Positions 4,944-5,253 of a DNA stretch of 5,253 nucleotides are shown piece by piece. The notes below the pieces were generated by a model. That model was given only the letters and a program-made list of their open reading frames with translations, did not search any database and had not been told where the DNA came from. Position 1 is the first letter of the stretch, and the number at the start of each line of letters is the position of its first letter. The stretch is from DATIBL01 sp035457505. Lineage in GTDB: Bacteria > Patescibacteriota > Minisyncoccia > Phycocordibacterales > UBA6899. Made by a program: the position numbers and the translations under genes. The stretch covers positions 1-5,253 of the forward strand of contig DATIBL010000048.1 of NCBI GenBank assembly GCA_035457505.1, read 5' to 3'.

Positions 4944-5011
4944 CAAATACACAACAGCGGAGCGCGAGCTCCGCTGTTGTTTTGTATTTGCCGACCGGGA
5001 GAGGACTTGAA
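4924..5011. repeat. Imperfect inverted repeat: tRNA-Leu 3' end and trailer mirrored
   Basis: The left arm is the tRNA T-loop/acceptor end plus trailer (4924-4963) and the right arm is 4968-5011. Paired blocks are 17 bp (4924-4940 with 4995-5011), 7 bp (4944-4950 with 4984-4990) and 13 bp (4951-4963 with 4968-4980), interrupted by a small internal loop (ACA opposite CCGA) and a TTT bulge. The right arm therefore carries a 17-nt stretch antisense to the tRNA 3' half. The mismatches argue against a simple perfect fold-back artefact. Confidence 0.9.
4944..4990 (+). terminator. Strong terminator hairpin after tRNA-Leu
   Basis: A 13-bp perfect stem (4951-4963 with 4968-4980) is capped by the GNRA-type tetraloop GCGA (4964-4967) and followed by the U-rich TTTGTATTTG. 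After a three-T bulge (4981-4983), CAAATAC (4944-4950) can also pair with GTATTTG (4984-4990), lengthening the stem to about 20 bp. The core hairpin plus U-rich tail is a convincing rho-independent terminator for the tRNA. Confidence 0.85.
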
Positions 5012-5039
5012 AGGCGCAGCGTTGTCGCGCGAGCACGCG
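4967..5039 (+). repeat. 73-bp direct repeat, copy 1
   Basis: Identical base for base to 5144-5216, offset 177 bp. It begins in the loop of the tRNA terminator, so it includes the right half of that hairpin, the antisense copy of the tRNA 3' end (4995-5011) and a GC-rich end. In this copy the end continues into an 8-bp palindrome (5024-5031 with 5036-5043, loop AGCA). Confidence 0.93.
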
Positions 5040-5143
5040 CGACCGCGAGCCGGGATCGCGGACGTTTCTGAGCGACGGCGAGGAAACGATCCGTGATCAA
5101 GTCCTGGTTTCTCGAGGATCATAGACCTGCACGGCAACGCGAA
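5040..5143. other. Non-coding spacer between the two repeat copies
   Basis: No supported gene. It contains short dyads, CCGCGA with TCGCGG (5043-5048, 5056-5061) and CGTTTC with GAAACG (5063-5068, 5083-5088), and the 9-mer TCAAGTCCT (5097-5105). This 9-mer also occurs in the tRNA T arm (4925-4933) and, inverted, in both repeat copies. Together with the repeats, the whole stretch 4991-5253 appears non-coding. Confidence 0.6.
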
Positions 5144-5216
5144 AGCTCCGCTGTTGTTTTGTATTTGCCGACCGGGAGAGGACTTGAAAGGCGCAGCGTT
5201 GTCGCGCGAGCACGCG
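5144..5216 (+). repeat. 73-bp direct repeat, copy 2
   Basis: A perfect second copy of 4967-5039. Here the left arm of the terminator hairpin is missing: the bases before GCTCCGCTGTTG are unrelated (CGGCAACGCGAA), so this copy cannot form the 13-bp stem and carries only half a terminator. Sequence after 5216 differs from that after copy 1, so this is not a continuing tandem array. Confidence 0.93.
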
Positions 5217-5221
5217 AGGGC

Positions 5222-5250
5222 TTGCACACTGGCAGGGTCCCATGTATCCT
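5222..5250 (+). promoter_or_regulatory. Candidate promoter at the right edge
   Basis: TTGCAC (5222-5227), a 17-bp spacer and TATCCT (5245-5250). It resembles the rplS promoter in hexamers and spacing. If the local leaderless pattern holds, a start codon would lie about 6-8 nt after 5250, just outside the window. An ATG at 5242 is also visible but sits inside the putative spacer. Confidence 0.4.
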
Positions 5251-5253
5251 ACC

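Noticed and set aside
4789..5100. Minus-strand open frames crossing the tRNA-Leu
   Set aside because: They read the antisense of a structurally complete tRNA, a well-known source of spurious proteins.
4967..5216. CRISPR array
   Set aside because: Only two copies, 73 bp long with a 104-bp spacer and no cas genes; dimensions do not fit.
4925..5227. Minus-strand open frame with a repeated peptide (CSRDNAAPFKSSPGRQ twice)
   Set aside because: The peptide repeat is only the translation of the 73-bp DNA repeat and the tRNA/terminator antisense; no promoter, RBS or protein-like composition.

Overview
The window is a compact stretch of bacterial chromosome. It has short intergenic gaps, single-gene transcription units with their own promoters, and housekeeping genes (isoprenyl diphosphate synthase, rRNA pseudouridine synthase, ribosomal protein L19, a tRNA-Leu) mixed with a hypothetical gene and a free-standing homing endonuclease. 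Most of it is GC-rich (for example 44 of 60 bases at 2581-2640). The acylphosphatase loop variant, the stripped-down gene set, the LAGLIDADG gene and the near-absence of 5' leaders fit a Candidate Phyla Radiation / Patescibacteria (Parcubacteria-like) genome. That placement is inference from style, not proof.

Layout. 1-158 holds no complete gene. It is a divergent promoter region: a perfect-consensus promoter fires leftward into a structured leader whose gene lies off the window, and a second promoter fires rightward. 159-1122 is a two-gene operon, acylphosphatase and uppS, overlapping by 8 nt. 1188-1580 (minus strand) is a small basic hypothetical protein with its own promoter, ribosome binding site and intrinsic terminator. 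1625-2353 encodes an RluA-family pseudouridine synthase. 2397-2861 encodes L19 with an Ala/Glu/Pro tail, and its stop codon sits in the loop of its own terminator. 2923-4134 encodes a 12-segment MFS-like membrane protein. 4188-4844 is an AT-richer LAGLIDADG endonuclease gene. 4862-4943 is tRNA-Leu(GAG), followed by a strong terminator hairpin. 4967-5253 is non-coding: two copies of a 73-bp direct repeat, whose first part is an inverted copy of the tRNA-Leu 3' end plus its trailer, and a promoter at the right edge.

How it works together. uppS makes the polyprenyl carrier for cell-wall glycan. The RluA enzyme and L19 act on or in the ribosome. At least three plus-strand genes start only 6-8 nt after a recognisable -10 box, so leaderless (or nearly leaderless) mRNAs look like the local rule. 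The minus-strand hypothetical gene and the off-window left gene are the exceptions, with Shine-Dalgarno sequences. The parts most worth following are the SD-sequestering leader at the left edge and the tRNA-derived inverted and direct repeats at the right edge.
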